The notes beneath the pieces were generated by a model. It worked only from the letters and a program-made list of their open reading frames with translations. It searched no databases and was not told where the DNA came from. Shown one piece after another: positions 47,085 through 57,550 of a DNA stretch of 64,000 bases. The translations under genes were made by a program, and so were the position numbers. The DNA is taken from NCBI RefSeq assembly GCF_947172395.1, contig NC_069094.1, forward strand, positions 5,818,292 to 5,882,291. The letters run 5' to 3'. This DNA comes from Bicyclus anynana (lineage: Eukaryota > Arthropoda > Insecta > Lepidoptera > Nymphalidae). Numbering within the stretch: position 1 is the stretch's first letter; every line of letters starts with the position of its first letter.

Positions 47085-47830
47085 TATCAAAATCTGATGA
47101 TGGAATCCTGTAGAAATTGAGGAGAACTTTCAAAAAACTTCGTAAGGAAAATATAGTGGTTAATGGATAAAATATTTTTTCCATTAACCACTTTAAAGCA
47201 CTACAACTTAATGAAGGTCTGGAGTCGATCTGATGATGGAGTCGAAATACACACGAGGGAACTCTTTAACGGTTTACAACAGTTACCTTGTGTTTGGCCT
47301 TGATTAATTTGTGTCGACAAGAACTTTCCACCTAGATGGGTTGTGACTGTCATTAGGGTTCTGATGATGAAGACCAAGGACAGGTATTGGAATTCCTCAA
47401 CGGTTAATAGTAGCTATCTTCTGATTGGGCTTGATTAATTTGTATCTAGGAGAACTTTCCACCTAGATGGGTTATGACTGTTATCAGGGGTCTGACGATG
47501 AAGGGAAATGACAGGTACAGGAACTGCTGAACGATTTTCAGTAGCTTGCCCTTGTGATTTGGCTTGATCGATTCGTATTGATGAAATCTTTTTATACCTA
47601 CATGTTATGAGGTCTGATGATGAAGACAAAGGACAGGTAATAGAACTCCTTTACTTTTTACAGTAGCTACATTGTGATCGGGTTTGATTAATTTGTATTG
47701 ATCAGGACTTTCCACCTATATGGGTTGTGACTGTCATTAGGGGGCTGGCAGTAAAGAAGAAGGACAGGTAAAAGAACTCCTCAATCGTTTACAGTAACTA
47801 CCTTCTGTTTGGCTTAATTTATACTGTTCA
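47085..47830. repeat. Degenerate tandem repeat, about 125-135 bp unit, five to six units
   Basis: The landmark (T)CTGATGATGAAGAC recurs near 47090, 47223, 47359, 47490, 47613 and, weakly, 47742. Each is followed by AGGACAGGTA, CTCCTNAACGGTTTACAGTA, GCTTGATTAATTTGTATT and AGAACTTTCCACCTA-TGGGT. Units diverge, so it is an old array. A similar single unit is seen near 60390-60430 (TCAGGATCTGATAATGGCAT). Confidence 0.8.
47155..47192. repeat. Hairpin in the first tandem unit
   Basis: AGTGGTTAATGGA and TCCATTAACCACT are perfect complements separated by 12 nt. Only this unit of the tandem array has it. Confidence 0.6.
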
Positions 47831-48425
47831 ATATGCCAAAATGTTCACAAATTAACAAAACAAACAATAACAAAACAAATAAATGATCACTTATTTTATT
47901 TATTTATAAACAAGATAATCTTTTCCTTACAAGAAATATAGGTACCTACATATAAATTTCGACTGAAACTAAGTTTATCAGATAGGTACATAAGGATATG
48001 TAGGTACACAAAAAAAATATATTTTGTCATTTAAATTTTACCTACACCGTAAAATCATTTTAAGGGGAATATTTAAGATTTAATTTTAAATATTGTTAAT
48101 TAACAAAAATACGGACTTAATTAAGTATTCTTGATGTTTTGTGATATTTACTACCATTATTTTCCTACTGCTATGGGACGCTATGGTGCTACTTGTACTC
48201 GTAAAACTTCGCGCTAAACTTCGCGTCTGCTTTAAGTAAGTCGGGTTAAAAAAAAGCTGCGCTGTTCGGCTGTTCGGCGTGTTGCAATATCAGACCGGAC
48301 TCGAAGTTTGGCGCGACCTATCTAGATATAAATCTAATCACACTAGAAGTTTGTTTTAAATTTTTGTCGACTAAGTACTCGTATTTGTCTTCGGTGTAAC
48401 TAGTGCTACCTATAAAAAGCAGAAT

Positions 48426-49937
48426 TCAAAACGAGGTTTTAGTCAGCCGTCTGTGAAAACTTCTTTTTTTCGAAAACTCTGGCTTCGTGTACCAAGATGG
48501 CGGTGGAACAACATTTTCTTCTAAACTTTTCATGCTTACGCTTCCGCGGGACCTTTGCGACCCTTGTCTTTCTGAAATTTTTGACGATATGGTTTCTATG
48601 TTATACGCTCTTAAACTCTGGTTGCTATATGGAATGTCTTTCATTTCTATAACTTCTACGTCAGTTTCGCTGCAGTCTTTACTTTGTCTGTGAGTCTTCA
48701 ACGCTTCCATTGCTTCTGTACCTGCGGTAGTTCTAAACGTTCCAGTCATCCGGCGTGACTTGTCTTTGAACAGAAGCTTCTGGAGTTCTTTTTTGAACTT
48801 AGGATGACTGATTATGTAAATGAAAGGATTAATACAGGCGGCAGTTTTGCAAAAGAGAGCTGGAATCATTGAAGTCACAGGCGTTATTAAGTCCTTTTTT
48901 CCAAATATGCCAAGCAACGCGACCACTGCATAAGGTGTCCAAGAAACGAAAAATAACGCGATAACAATTATAACAAGGAATGCCAATTTTACTTCAGCTT
49001 TGCGTTTCGTTTGCTCTTTCACGTGTCTCGATGAAAGCCTTTGCTCTTCGTTTTTGGTTGTGATATTCCGTTTGCCGGCAACGATACACAGAATTCTCGT
49101 GTAGCAAAACGATATTATGCAAAGAGGAGTGAGCCAGGCGGCGCAAAAAAATATAAATATGAAATAGCGAGGCGGAATTTCGTTTGTGAGGTAATCGAAA
49201 CTGCAGCTCGTTAGGAAGCCTTCAGGCACGTAGTGGCCGTAGCCGATGTCTAGAGCCGGAATCATAGCGAAGACTCCGGCGTAGAGCCAGGCGCCTACGG
49301 CGAACAGTCGTGCCCGAATAGCTGTGAGGGCCCTCAGAGGCTCGAGAGGGTGCACGATAGCCCAGTAGCGATCTAAAGCGATAGCGCTGAGGGTGGCTAT
49401 CGACGTTGTGCCGCTGAGCCCACCGATGAATCCATACAGCACGCAAGCTAGAAAAATACGTAAACAGTTAATACAAGCAGCAAATAAGTATTTCAATCAA
49501 TTTCGCGGTAACTAAACTAAAAATAATAGGTACAAAGTAATACGGTTTAATATGGTGCTCTTTTATAGAGATCTAAAAATTATTAACGTTGTATTTCTAT
49601 AAATGAAAATCTGAAATATTGGCAATTTTACACAGTATTTACTTTTCATATTGGAAAATCTGGATTTGATCTTCCAGCTCAGATTATCTTTGCTAAATTG
49701 TTTGCTCATTTCAATTAAGCTACGTTTTCTACTGTTATTTCAGCCAGTGTTTGTAGATAACTTTGTACCTAAAGGTATAATATATAATAAAGAGTCTAAA
49801 ACTTACCATATTTGCCTAAAGCTGGGCCAAGGTTAAACGAATTAAAAATAAAGATAGGTGTTTTGGCCAACATCAAGAAGTCGCTGAGCGCTAGATTGGC
49901 CACCAGGATGTTTCCAGGTGTTCGAAGCGTTCGGCAT
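48426..49937 (-). CDS. Rhabdomeric-type opsin with UV-type TM2 lysine, C-terminal part
   Basis: Two minus-strand exons (49807-49937 and 48426-49447, GT-AG) give 383 residues covering TM2 to the C-terminus. TM2 reads LRTPGNILVANLALSDFLML then AKTPIFIFNS. TM3 has ACVLYGFIGG with the disulfide Cys, then ALDRYWAIVHP (DRY). The second loop has YVPEGFLTSCSFDYL. TM6 carries FVSWTPYAVV, and TM7 carries MIPALFCKTAACINPFIYII with the retinal Schiff-base lysine and NPxxY. After helix 8 (HPKFKKELQKLLF) comes a long tail of about 100 residues rich in Ser and basic residues. Opsins bind retinal and activate a Gq-type cascade in photoreceptor membranes. The long tail and loop 2 suggest an Rh7-like or unclassified insect opsin rather than the long-wave class. 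The first exon(s), with TM1, were not found in this window. Confidence 0.9.
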
Positions 49938-50733
49938 CTGTAAAAAGGAAGATATTATTTACATTATAGGTGTCTTGGTCAATAGAAAGAAATAATGAAA
50001 GAAAATTTTATTCAAATCTAAAAGTTACAGAGAGTAACCCTTAAGAGCGCGCAGCGCGTCGGTACGATATGGATAAAATTCGAAGCGCAAACGAGACGCT
50101 GAATTATGACTTTCACGTGAGGGAAAAGCACGGAGCGATTGACGCGCGACGCAAATTTTATGACGTGAGCGCCAAAACCATTTTTACCTAATTGCAAGTA
50201 AATTAAACAACATAACGAAAAACAAAATAGCCATGTTCAAGATATATACCTAATTTTCTATACAAAACAAAAATTTAAGAAAATATGTTTGCTTTTCCAG
50301 AGATTGAAAGCAAAATGTGAGCGAAACATCTATTTTAAAAAAAAATAAACTATCGAAAAAATTTTTAGAAATTGTGTATTTTGTATAGTCATAACGAAGC
50401 TAACACTTTGAAATATCATTTACCCAAATAACCTAACTAACTTTTCCAGAATCTGAGATCCAGAAGCATTTGTAACCACCAAATTACATATTGCACACTC
50501 TTAAAAAGAAAGGGTGTACAGTTCAGCATATGCCGTGCACTACATAAAAGTATAATACGGCGCTGATTTTCAATAAGATTTGAATTACTCTTTTAGTCTT
50601 TAGTTTAGGTCCTTTTAAGACTTTTAAAGAAGGCAGCAGACGGGTCTGCGATCCGTAGAATTCCGAAGACGGGTAGGTAGGTCGCAGGAGGCGCAGATCG
50701 CCATCCTTGTAAGTATCTCCTGTATAACAATAC

Positions 50734-50950
50734 TAGCGGACGCCCGCGACTTCGTCCGCGTGGAATTCAGTTTTTCACAAATCCCACGAGAACGATGGAT
50801 TTTCCGGTATGAAAAGTAGCTTATGTGTTAATCCAGAGTGAAACCTCCATTCCAAATTTCAGCCAAATCGCTTTAGTAGCCGCAGCGTAAAAGGGGAACT
50901 AACCAATAACCATACACACACACAAACTTTCGCCTTTATAATATTAGTAT
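50734..50950 (+). repeat. RTE-type interspersed repeat, well-preserved copy
   Basis: Starts ACTAGCGGACGCCCGCGACT followed by TCGTCCGCGTGG. It then has TTCCAAATTTCAGCCAAATC, a short CA run and CTTTCGCCTTTATAATATTA at the end. It is the clearest member of the family in this window. Confidence 0.6.
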
Positions 50951-51294
50951 GCTGTATTTGCTTCGCTTTGCTTTCGATTGAAGGTTATGCCTTGTAGTAG
51001 TAAGTAGAAGTAGTGTTATATAGTAGTATTCTCGTAGCGACCCATTTGCGCTTTATTTTCGGCCCATTTGCGCTGAGTTTTAAAGCTTTTAGTAGATAGG
51101 ACCGTTTGTAGATTTTGCACCGAGAAAAAGAAATAACATTACAACACTCACCTACAAATTTAATTATAGCTTTTTCATTATAAAGTAAGATGAAATAAAA
51201 TAAGCAAGATGATTATTTAACTTAATTTACTGAACTAGACTGAAGTAACCTATAATATATAAATTCTGGTGTGTATGTGTACCTATATAAAGCC

Positions 51295-51625
51295 ATACTA
51301 ATAATAAAAATGTGAAAGTGTGTGTCTGTCTGTTTGTTTGTCCATCTTTCACGGCAAAACGGGGCGACGAATTGACGTGATTTTGTAAGAGGAGATAGTT
51401 GAATGGCTACTTTTTGTCCCTTTCTAACCCCTCACTTCCCTAAAATGGGGGGTGAAAGTTTGTATAGAGCATTTGTAGGGTAGGGGTATGGTAGGTAGGG
51501 AAAAAGCGCACATAAGTCTTCATTCGCACGAGAAGTTTGTATGGAGCATTTGTTGGGTAGGGTAGGGGTAGGGTAGGGTAGGGGTAGGGTAGGGTAGGGA
51601 AAGGGTAGGGTAGGGGTAGTTGCGG
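51295..51625 (-). repeat. RTE-type repeat with long GGGTAGGGG run
   Basis: Begins ACTAATAATAAAAATGTGAA followed by AGTGTG and TTTCACGGCAAAACGG. It ends in a run of GGGTA/GGGGTA units (51555-51619) and GCGGGCGTCCGCTAGGA. The G run could form G-quadruplexes. Confidence 0.6.
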
Positions 51626-53270
51626 GCGTCCGCTAGGAATTTATATATTCAAAAGAACATATAAACATTATGTAGATATATCTATACCTAATTTATGTCG
51701 TGTTTAGACGATGGCATATATAAACACTCATAGACAAAGTGAGTGCCGATTAAGGAAAATGAGATGTAAGTAGGTACATCAACTTAACTTCTTGAGGTCG
51801 TAAAAATAATTACAGTTAGTTCAACTAACAACTTGTTATCTGTCAGAGGTACCTAACTGTTATACGAGCTGTTTACCAACTTGATTAAATAGGGACAGTT
51901 CTAAAATCATTCTCTCGGTATGTTAACATTGAGTAAAGTATAACAAAAAATATATACGGTCGAATTGAGAAACCACCTCCTTTTTTTGAAGTCGGTTAAA
52001 AACCATTTCAAAGAGAAAAATGTCATTAACTTTTAAAAGAGAAAGCTCAAAGGAGATGGTCTCTGAATTCAATTTGAAGGAATGTCATGGAAATCTAAAA
52101 GAGAGTACGACACAGTAAATAATTTCGAAATTGTCATTCATATACTCGTAGTCAGAAATAAATAATGTTCAAGAAAGTATGATATTTTTGTGACATTGCC
52201 AATTCTGTAAGTACCTACTCCATCGATCTCATTTATTTATTTAAAGCTGACGTTCCTTTAGAAAAATAAAACAATAATTTATGGGAGTGATTTGAAGACT
52301 AACTTCATAGTGGATTGCTCTTATTAATAACGGCGATCCACCCTTTTAGCTTTCCCGGAAATAACCTTTTTGGTGTTTAGGATTGTACGGGATGAAGGAT
52401 TGGGTAAATTTGTCGGTATACGGTGCGCTGCAAGTTACGCAGGTAATAAAGTCGTCTGTCTTATTAAAGTGCGGAACACAATGAAGCACTAAACAAACAT
52501 TGGTACAAGTATTACGTTTCAAAGTATTTTATTACGTGGTACCTATAATCAAAAATATCTTTAAGATCAGACTTTAAACGGTCGGATAAGAAGCCCTATA
52601 ATCAAGCAAGAATTTCTGATCATTTGGTAAGTCTAAAAAACTTAATAATATAAGTATTGAAGATTTATGTTAGAACCTTCAGTACTATATATTTTGAACT
52701 GATTAAATAATTTATGTTAGAACTGAAGCTTTAGGACCCTTTGCGGAGTAAATTATTGAGTAATTTTGTAAACCGGCACCGGTGGCTAGATTGTATTTCG
52801 TTGCGAAGGTATAAAAAATAATTAAACCATTGGATTTTTTGTGTTTCAGTTTCTAATTAATTAATTTAATTCCACGTTTATAAATGGTCTTCGAGTAGGT
52901 ATAGATTTATTAGCAAACTTTGTTACTATGAAAAAAAATGTTTTAGAATTTAAACTATCGTGAGTGTTATTCATATTAATTGATTATGAAACACGGCTAA
53001 AACTCACGTGATATTAGGTCGGAGTATGGCCCATACCCATAACCCATACGGGGCCCTTAGTCATGAGATGTTTCTTAAAAAATGTTAAAAATAAAAAAAA
53101 AATAAAAATAGTTTATTTCAGTAACATTAATCAGTAACAAAAAATAAAAGGCTAGAGTCTTCTTTTAAGAGTTGTAAACTCCTGTGACAGAAGACTCCGC
53201 TCTTCCATAACAAGCAGTAATACAATTTTTAAATTAATCATAGTGGGTAAAAATAAAACTAATAAAAACA

Positions 53271-53299
53271 TGTGTATGTGCGTGTGTGTATGTGTGTGT

Positions 53300-53353
<54 letters not shown>
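53271..53353. repeat. (TG)n microsatellite in the retrotransposon 3' UTR
   Basis: An almost pure TG/TGTA run of about 80 bp lies directly after the ORF2 stop. The shorter CA-rich run in the related copy at 22121-22145 shows the microsatellite belongs to the element and has since expanded or shrunk. Confidence 0.9.
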
Positions 53354-53355
<2 letters not shown>

Positions 53356-53374
53356 GGTTAATCTTGTAGTCGTA

Positions 53375-56323
53375 TTATGTAATTGGCTTCAGTAGAGATT
53401 CAACTTCTTCATAATTTTGTGTTAATAAGTATTCTTTTAATATTTTTTTGCAAGTATATAAATTCAAAGGATATATATTCAGTTTTCTGTTATTTATGTT
53501 ATACAAATAACTTGATTGTGAAAAATATTGCTTTCTAGCAAAAGCGGTTCTGGTGCGTTCTGTTTTTGCAACAATATATCTATTTCTTTTAGTAGTAGGC
53601 TTAAAAGTTAGGGATATGTGCTTTCTAAGAACCATATTTAAAACATATAGCTTCCTGACTGAGAGTAATTCCGCAATAGAGTATAATTGTGTAGTAGGGA
53701 ACATATATGGTTTGAAGAGCATGACTTTTAGGAGAGAACGCTGGGCACGCTCTAGTTCCAGAAATCTTGTTTTAGATGCGCCACCCCAGGCAGTAATGCA
53801 ATAGGACATAACTGATTGAGCTAATGCTAAATAAACGGTAATTAAAATTTTTTTAGACGCAATGTGCCTTAAGTTTTTGAATATCCATCCAAGTTTCCGA
53901 ATTCTGTTGAATACTAGGTCAATATGAGAATACCAAGACAAACGGTAATCTAGTATAACACCAAGGTATTTAAAGGTGGACACCTTTTGTAAAGTCGCGC
54001 AATGACAGCTGGGATTGTCTCCTATACATGTATGTATTTTTATTTCATATTTTGGGGTTGGTTGGGAACGTTCACAGATAGAAAAGCACATATAGTTTGT
54101 TTTACTAGTATTAAGTGTCAGGAGGTTTGAATTAAGCCACTTTGCAATAATTCTGAGCCCATTTTCAGCGTGGTAACGGACATCTTCCCAAGAGTTTCCA
54201 GTAAATACAATTGCAGTATCATCTGCGTACGAGAAAATATGTCCATTTCTTATCTTGAGATTGCAAAGTTCGTTAATATACACCAAGAATAGAGTAGGAC
54301 CAAGAACGCTTCCCTGGGGAACTCCGTAATTGATATTTAATTCATTACTGATGTATTTATCAATCTTGACCATTTGAGTACGACCACTTAAATAGCTCTG
54401 AAACAAAGATAATGTTTTATCCCTCATTCCGATAGATTCTAGTTTATGCAAGAGTATGGGGACTGAGACAGTATCAAATGCCTTTTTCAGATCAAGGAAG
54501 ACTGTAAGACATTTCTTGTTGGTATCCAGTTTTTTTATTATTAGTGTAGTAAGATTTGTTACAGCATCTTCAGTGGATTTTCCTCGCCTAAATCCAAATT
54601 GGGATTCTGATAGTATAGCGCGTTGTTCTAGGTAGCTTAGTAGTCGATTGTTAATCAATTTTTCTAGAATTTTTGAAGTAGCAGGGAGTACTGAAATCGG
54701 TCTGTAGTTGCTCACATCATCTCTATTACCACATTTATGCACAGGTGTTATGACTGATTTTTTTAAGTATGCGGGAAAAATACCTTTACTAAAACATAGA
54801 TTTGCAAAGTGCACAATAAGAGGAGTTATTAAGTTATTAGCAAGTTTTAGGAATTCGGTAGGAATGTTATCCCACCCCGACGCGCTACTCGTCTTCAGGC
54901 TCATAAGTACTGCACTAACTTCTGCGATATCTGTATCAAGCAGTCCAAAAGACGAACAGTGGGTGTAGGATGTTGTAACTAGCGTAGAAGATTGTTGCTG
55001 CATGTTATTTTGGAGAATATTTTTAGCCAAGGATTCTCCAATACTGGCAAGAAAATAATTAACACAGTTAACTGATTCGGTAGGAGAGGACTTAGTTTTC
55101 AACAGTTCGGTAGCGTTATTGTTTGAGCTATTTAAGTGTGTAAAATTTTTAATATTCTTCCAGAGAGCTCTATAATTTTTAGACTTGGCTAACTGCTCTT
55201 TTTCATAGTTCCGTTTAAGTTTTTTAATTAAGTTATTGCAAAAATTACGATACGTTTTATACACATTTTTTAAATTTTCGTCAGTTGGGTTGTGACGCAC
55301 ACTTTTTTGTAATTTATTTCTATGTCGAATGCAGCGCAAAATTCCTGGAGTTATCCATGGCTTAATAACGCGTTTATTTTTAGGTAGTACTATAGTTCTA
55401 GTGTTTTTGTCTAGTGAATCCTTAATTTCATTTGTTAACTTTTCAATTATTAGTTCAGGGTTATTGTAACTAAGAAGGATAGATAGATTTTTATTAGCAA
55501 GATTATGCAGTGCTTCATTAAAGTCAGTAATAGTTTTCGTTTTTGGGCACCGTCTGTCATCAATATTTGAGAAACATAAAAATACCATGAGGTGATCGGT
55601 AATAGTAGTATTTAATACGGCAATAAACGCAGAACGTTTAGATTTTTCTAATTTTAGGAGTATATGGTCTAAACAGTTGTCTTGTCGGGTTGGAAACGAA
55701 TGGCCAGGAAGCAGACCATGATGAGTAATCATATTCAGGTAATTTATCCTGTTATTGCGTTCGTTAGTGTTTTCTAAGGATTTTGAAATAATATTTATAT
55801 TTATGTCGCCTGTTATGGTAATATTTTTGTAAGATTTAATTTTTTCTAGATGTAAGTTTAGTGACTGAATGAAGCAGTCAGCATTGTTATTTGACGGTGA
55901 GCGATAAATACCTAAAATGAGAATGTTGTTATTTATAGTTAACTGTAAGCAGGATGCATGAGTAAGCTGGATTTCTGTTACACTGAACTTAAGTGAATTA
56001 TTTATATACATAACTACACCATCACATTGATTTAAATGAGAGGTTGATACGAAAGATGAATAATTTGTAAGTTGTGGTAAAGGTTTATCCTTATTGAGCC
56101 AGCATTCTGTTAAGATTAAAACGTTAGGCTCACTATTTAGTTGTGATAAGACCACTTGTAGGTCATCGAAGTTAGAGTAGACGCTTCTGATATTTTGCGT
56201 TATTATAGTAATGTCCTGATTTTTAATACTAGTGTGATTAGGAAGGTCACAGATGTCAGATTGCACTGCTTTAGATATTTCTGCATTGTCTAGATCTGTT
56301 TGTGTTAGTGACATACTATCCAT
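53375..56323 (-). CDS. ORF2: apurinic-type endonuclease and reverse transcriptase
   Basis: This 982-residue frame is intact. The endonuclease domain (about 35-265) shows TQNIRSVYSNFDDL, LILTECWL, ILGIYRSPSNN, TITGDININI and TITDHLMVFL, the metal-binding and catalytic signature blocks. A linker follows with KPWITPGILRCIRHRNKLQK. The reverse transcriptase (about 500-780) has VSNYRPISVLPATSKILEKL, SQFGFRRGKSTEDAV, FLDLKKAFDTV, YGVPQGSVLGPTLFLVYIN, FSYADDTAIVF (catalytic YADD) and FKYLGVILDYRLSW. The product copies element RNA at a nicked target. It is encoded antisense to the plus strand, downstream of ORF1. The lack of stops suggests recent activity. Confidence 0.95.
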   Translation of the reverse strand: MDSMSLTQTDLDNAEISKAVQSDICDLPNHTSIKNQDITIITQNIRSVYSNFDDLQVVLSQLNSEPNVLILTECWLNKDKPLPQLTNYSSFVSTSHLNQCDGVVMYINNSLKFSVTEIQLTHASCLQLTINNNILILGIYRSPSNNNADCFIQSLNLHLEKIKSYKNITITGDININIISKSLENTNERNNRINYLNMITHHGLLPGHSFPTRQDNCLDHILLKLEKSKRSAFIAVLNTTITDHLMVFLCFSNIDDRRCPKTKTITDFNEALHNLANKNLSILLSYNNPELIIEKLTNEIKDSLDKNTRTIVLPKNKRVIKPWITPGILRCIRHRNKLQKSVRHNPTDENLKNVYKTYRNFCNNLIKKLKRNYEKEQLAKSKNYRALWKNIKNFTHLNSSNNNATELLKTKSSPTESVNCVNYFLASIGESLAKNILQNNMQQQSSTLVTTSYTHCSSFGLLDTDIAEVSAVLMSLKTSSASGWDNIPTEFLKLANNLITPLIVHFANLCFSKGIFPAYLKKSVITPVHKCGNRDDVSNYRPISVLPATSKILEKLINNRLLSYLEQRAILSESQFGFRRGKSTEDAVTNLTTLIIKKLDTNKKCLTVFLDLKKAFDTVSVPILLHKLESIGMRDKTLSLFQSYLSGRTQMVKIDKYISNELNINYGVPQGSVLGPTLFLVYINELCNLKIRNGHIFSYADDTAIVFTGNSWEDVRYHAENGLRIIAKWLNSNLLTLNTSKTNYMCFSICERSQPTPKYEIKIHTCIGDNPSCHCATLQKVSTFKYLGVILDYRLSWYSHIDLVFNRIRKLGWIFKNLRHIASKKILITVYLALAQSVMSYCITAWGGASKTRFLELERAQRSLLKVMLFKPYMFPTTQLYSIAELLSVRKLYVLNMVLRKHISLTFKPTTKRNRYIVAKTERTRTAFARKQYFSQSSYLYNINNRKLNIYPLNLYTCKKILKEYLLTQNYEEVESLLKPIT

Positions 56324-56648
56324 AATGTAGTTTAAGAGGACTGAATTTATTCACCATTACAAAATACATTTGTATGTAGTAATACGAAATTCGTTTAGTA
56401 GGAAGTATATCTCTACATTGTGTAGTAGTGAAAGTAGGTTCTATGTAAGTGTGTAATATTGTGATGAAGAGTAAATTGATTTTTATGTTAAAGCGGGTAA
56501 GTGTGTTAAGAACATATGTGTGTGCTATGGTACACAAAAACATAAAATGAGTGTTAGTTGAACATATGTTAAGCAATGAAATTAGTAACATAATCCTATT
56601 TACAAAAAATATAAGCAATTGAAATAACTTAAGTACAATTACATCTAG

Positions 56649-57515
56649 TCATGATTCTTGCAGTAGGCGTGAGATTTGAGCTTCATTTTTTATAGTAATT
56701 ATAGCAGAGTTCTCATTCTTCCTTACATACACTTTTCCATATGATGTCCAACAAAATTTGTATGTCTTCGCCTTCACCAGTTCACGCGCAAGAAAGTAAA
56801 GACGAGCACTTTTAGGAGTAAGTTGGTCCGATACAAAAATCGGAGTATCTTCAGAGGTGCGGCAACCCAAATTTTTGGCACACAGCTTTGATTTATGTTT
56901 GACATTAAAGTTTTTACACATCTTTAGCATATCAGCTTTTAGTATGGTAGATGAGGTTTCAATAACAATAGGTGGGCTTGTGACTCCTTCTCTCTTCCCT
57001 CGAACTCTATAAATATCTACTATATCAGATTTTGTAAGACTACTACCAACAGAGTTCGACAAACAGGTCACCATTTCAATTAAGTCTTCTTTCGACTCGT
57101 TTGACTTTTTAGGCGCATTTTTTATTTCAAAATTGGCTTTTCTACCTACTCTTTGTAAGTCTTCCATTTTCTCCTCCAGTGTAAGTATATATTTTCTGTC
57201 CTCTTTAGCCTGGGATTCCAATTTTTCAATTTTATTTTTATAGTCCTCATTTTGTGCTATAAGAAAGGATATAGTTTTCTCGATATTATTATTGGACTTT
57301 TGTATGTCTTTAAGAGTCGGTACAATCTTTTTTATCTCCTCAACTTGCGCTGAAAACAAAGTCTTTATTGTATCCATCATTTCCTCCCTGAAGACGGACA
57401 GCTCTGAAGGGGCAATCTCATCGAATTTTCTTTTGTTTCGAAAGGAAACGAAATTTGGCGGTGTGATTTGGCAGGAGCTATCCAGGTTAGGATCTGACAT
57501 TGACTTGTCCATCAT
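56649..57515 (-). CDS. ORF1: coiled-coil RNA-binding protein with a Baculo_FP-like C-terminus
   Basis: This 288-residue frame has an N-terminal low-complexity part and a long heptad-rich helix (about 40-130, with DIQKSNNNIEKTISFLIAQN and KIEKLESQAKEDRKYIL). A middle part follows (GVTSPPIVIETSSTILKADM). The C-terminus (about 215-285) contains FVSDQLTPKSARLYFLAREL, then KFCWTSYGKVYVRK. Similar C-termini occur in the Baculo_FP domain family and in ORF1 proteins of several insect LINE-like elements. The likely role is binding element RNA and multimerising through the coiled coil. Function and domain are assigned by pattern recognition, without a profile search. Confidence 0.75.
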   Translation of the reverse strand: MMDKSMSDPNLDSSCQITPPNFVSFRNKRKFDEIAPSELSVFREEMMDTIKTLFSAQVEEIKKIVPTLKDIQKSNNNIEKTISFLIAQNEDYKNKIEKLESQAKEDRKYILTLEEKMEDLQRVGRKANFEIKNAPKKSNESKEDLIEMVTCLSNSVGSSLTKSDIVDIYRVRGKREGVTSPPIVIETSSTILKADMLKMCKNFNVKHKSKLCAKNLGCRTSEDTPIFVSDQLTPKSARLYFLARELVKAKTYKFCWTSYGKVYVRKNENSAIITIKNEAQISRLLQES

Positions 57516-57550
57516 AATAGTAGCTGGTTTTTTATCTATGTTTTGTTAGT

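Larger units (their letters stand above)
46012..48425. other. Intergenic region between MTFMT and the opsin
   Basis: It contains the MTFMT promoter side, a hAT-MITE left half (46121), a 90-bp MITE with 16-bp inverted ends (46907-46996), a 38-bp hairpin (47155-47192) and a degenerate tandem array (47085-47830). The 600 bp before the opsin stop are presumably opsin 3' UTR. No other gene is visible. Confidence 0.45.
49938..53077. other. Upstream flank or intron of the opsin, repeat-rich
   Basis: The opsin exon at 49937 starts in phase 2, so another coding exon must lie further right. No segment here or beyond reads as opsin TM1. Visible content is RTE-type repeats (50734-50950, 51295-51625) and AT-rich DNA. 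Confidence 0.4.
53078..57550 (-). mobile_element. Near-complete non-LTR retrotransposon (two intact ORFs)
   Basis: Minus-strand order: a short leader before 57515, ORF1 (57515-56649), a 325-nt spacer, ORF2 (56323-53375), then a 3' UTR with a CA/TG microsatellite and the end AATAAACTATTTTTATTTTT. Both ORFs are uninterrupted. The endonuclease and reverse transcriptase match the jockey/CR1 group of LINE-like elements; the exact clade was not resolved. The 5' boundary and target duplication could not be fixed. A 3'-UTR-only copy lies at 22107-22325. Confidence 0.85.

Noticed and set aside
49222..49446. Minus-strand frame overlapping the opsin exon
   Set aside because: It is an out-of-frame reading of the GC-rich opsin exon; the opsin frame has all conserved motifs.
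51538..51619. Possible interstitial telomere repeat
   Set aside because: The unit is GGGTA/GGGGTA rather than the insect TTAGG, is irregular, and always accompanies an interspersed repeat.
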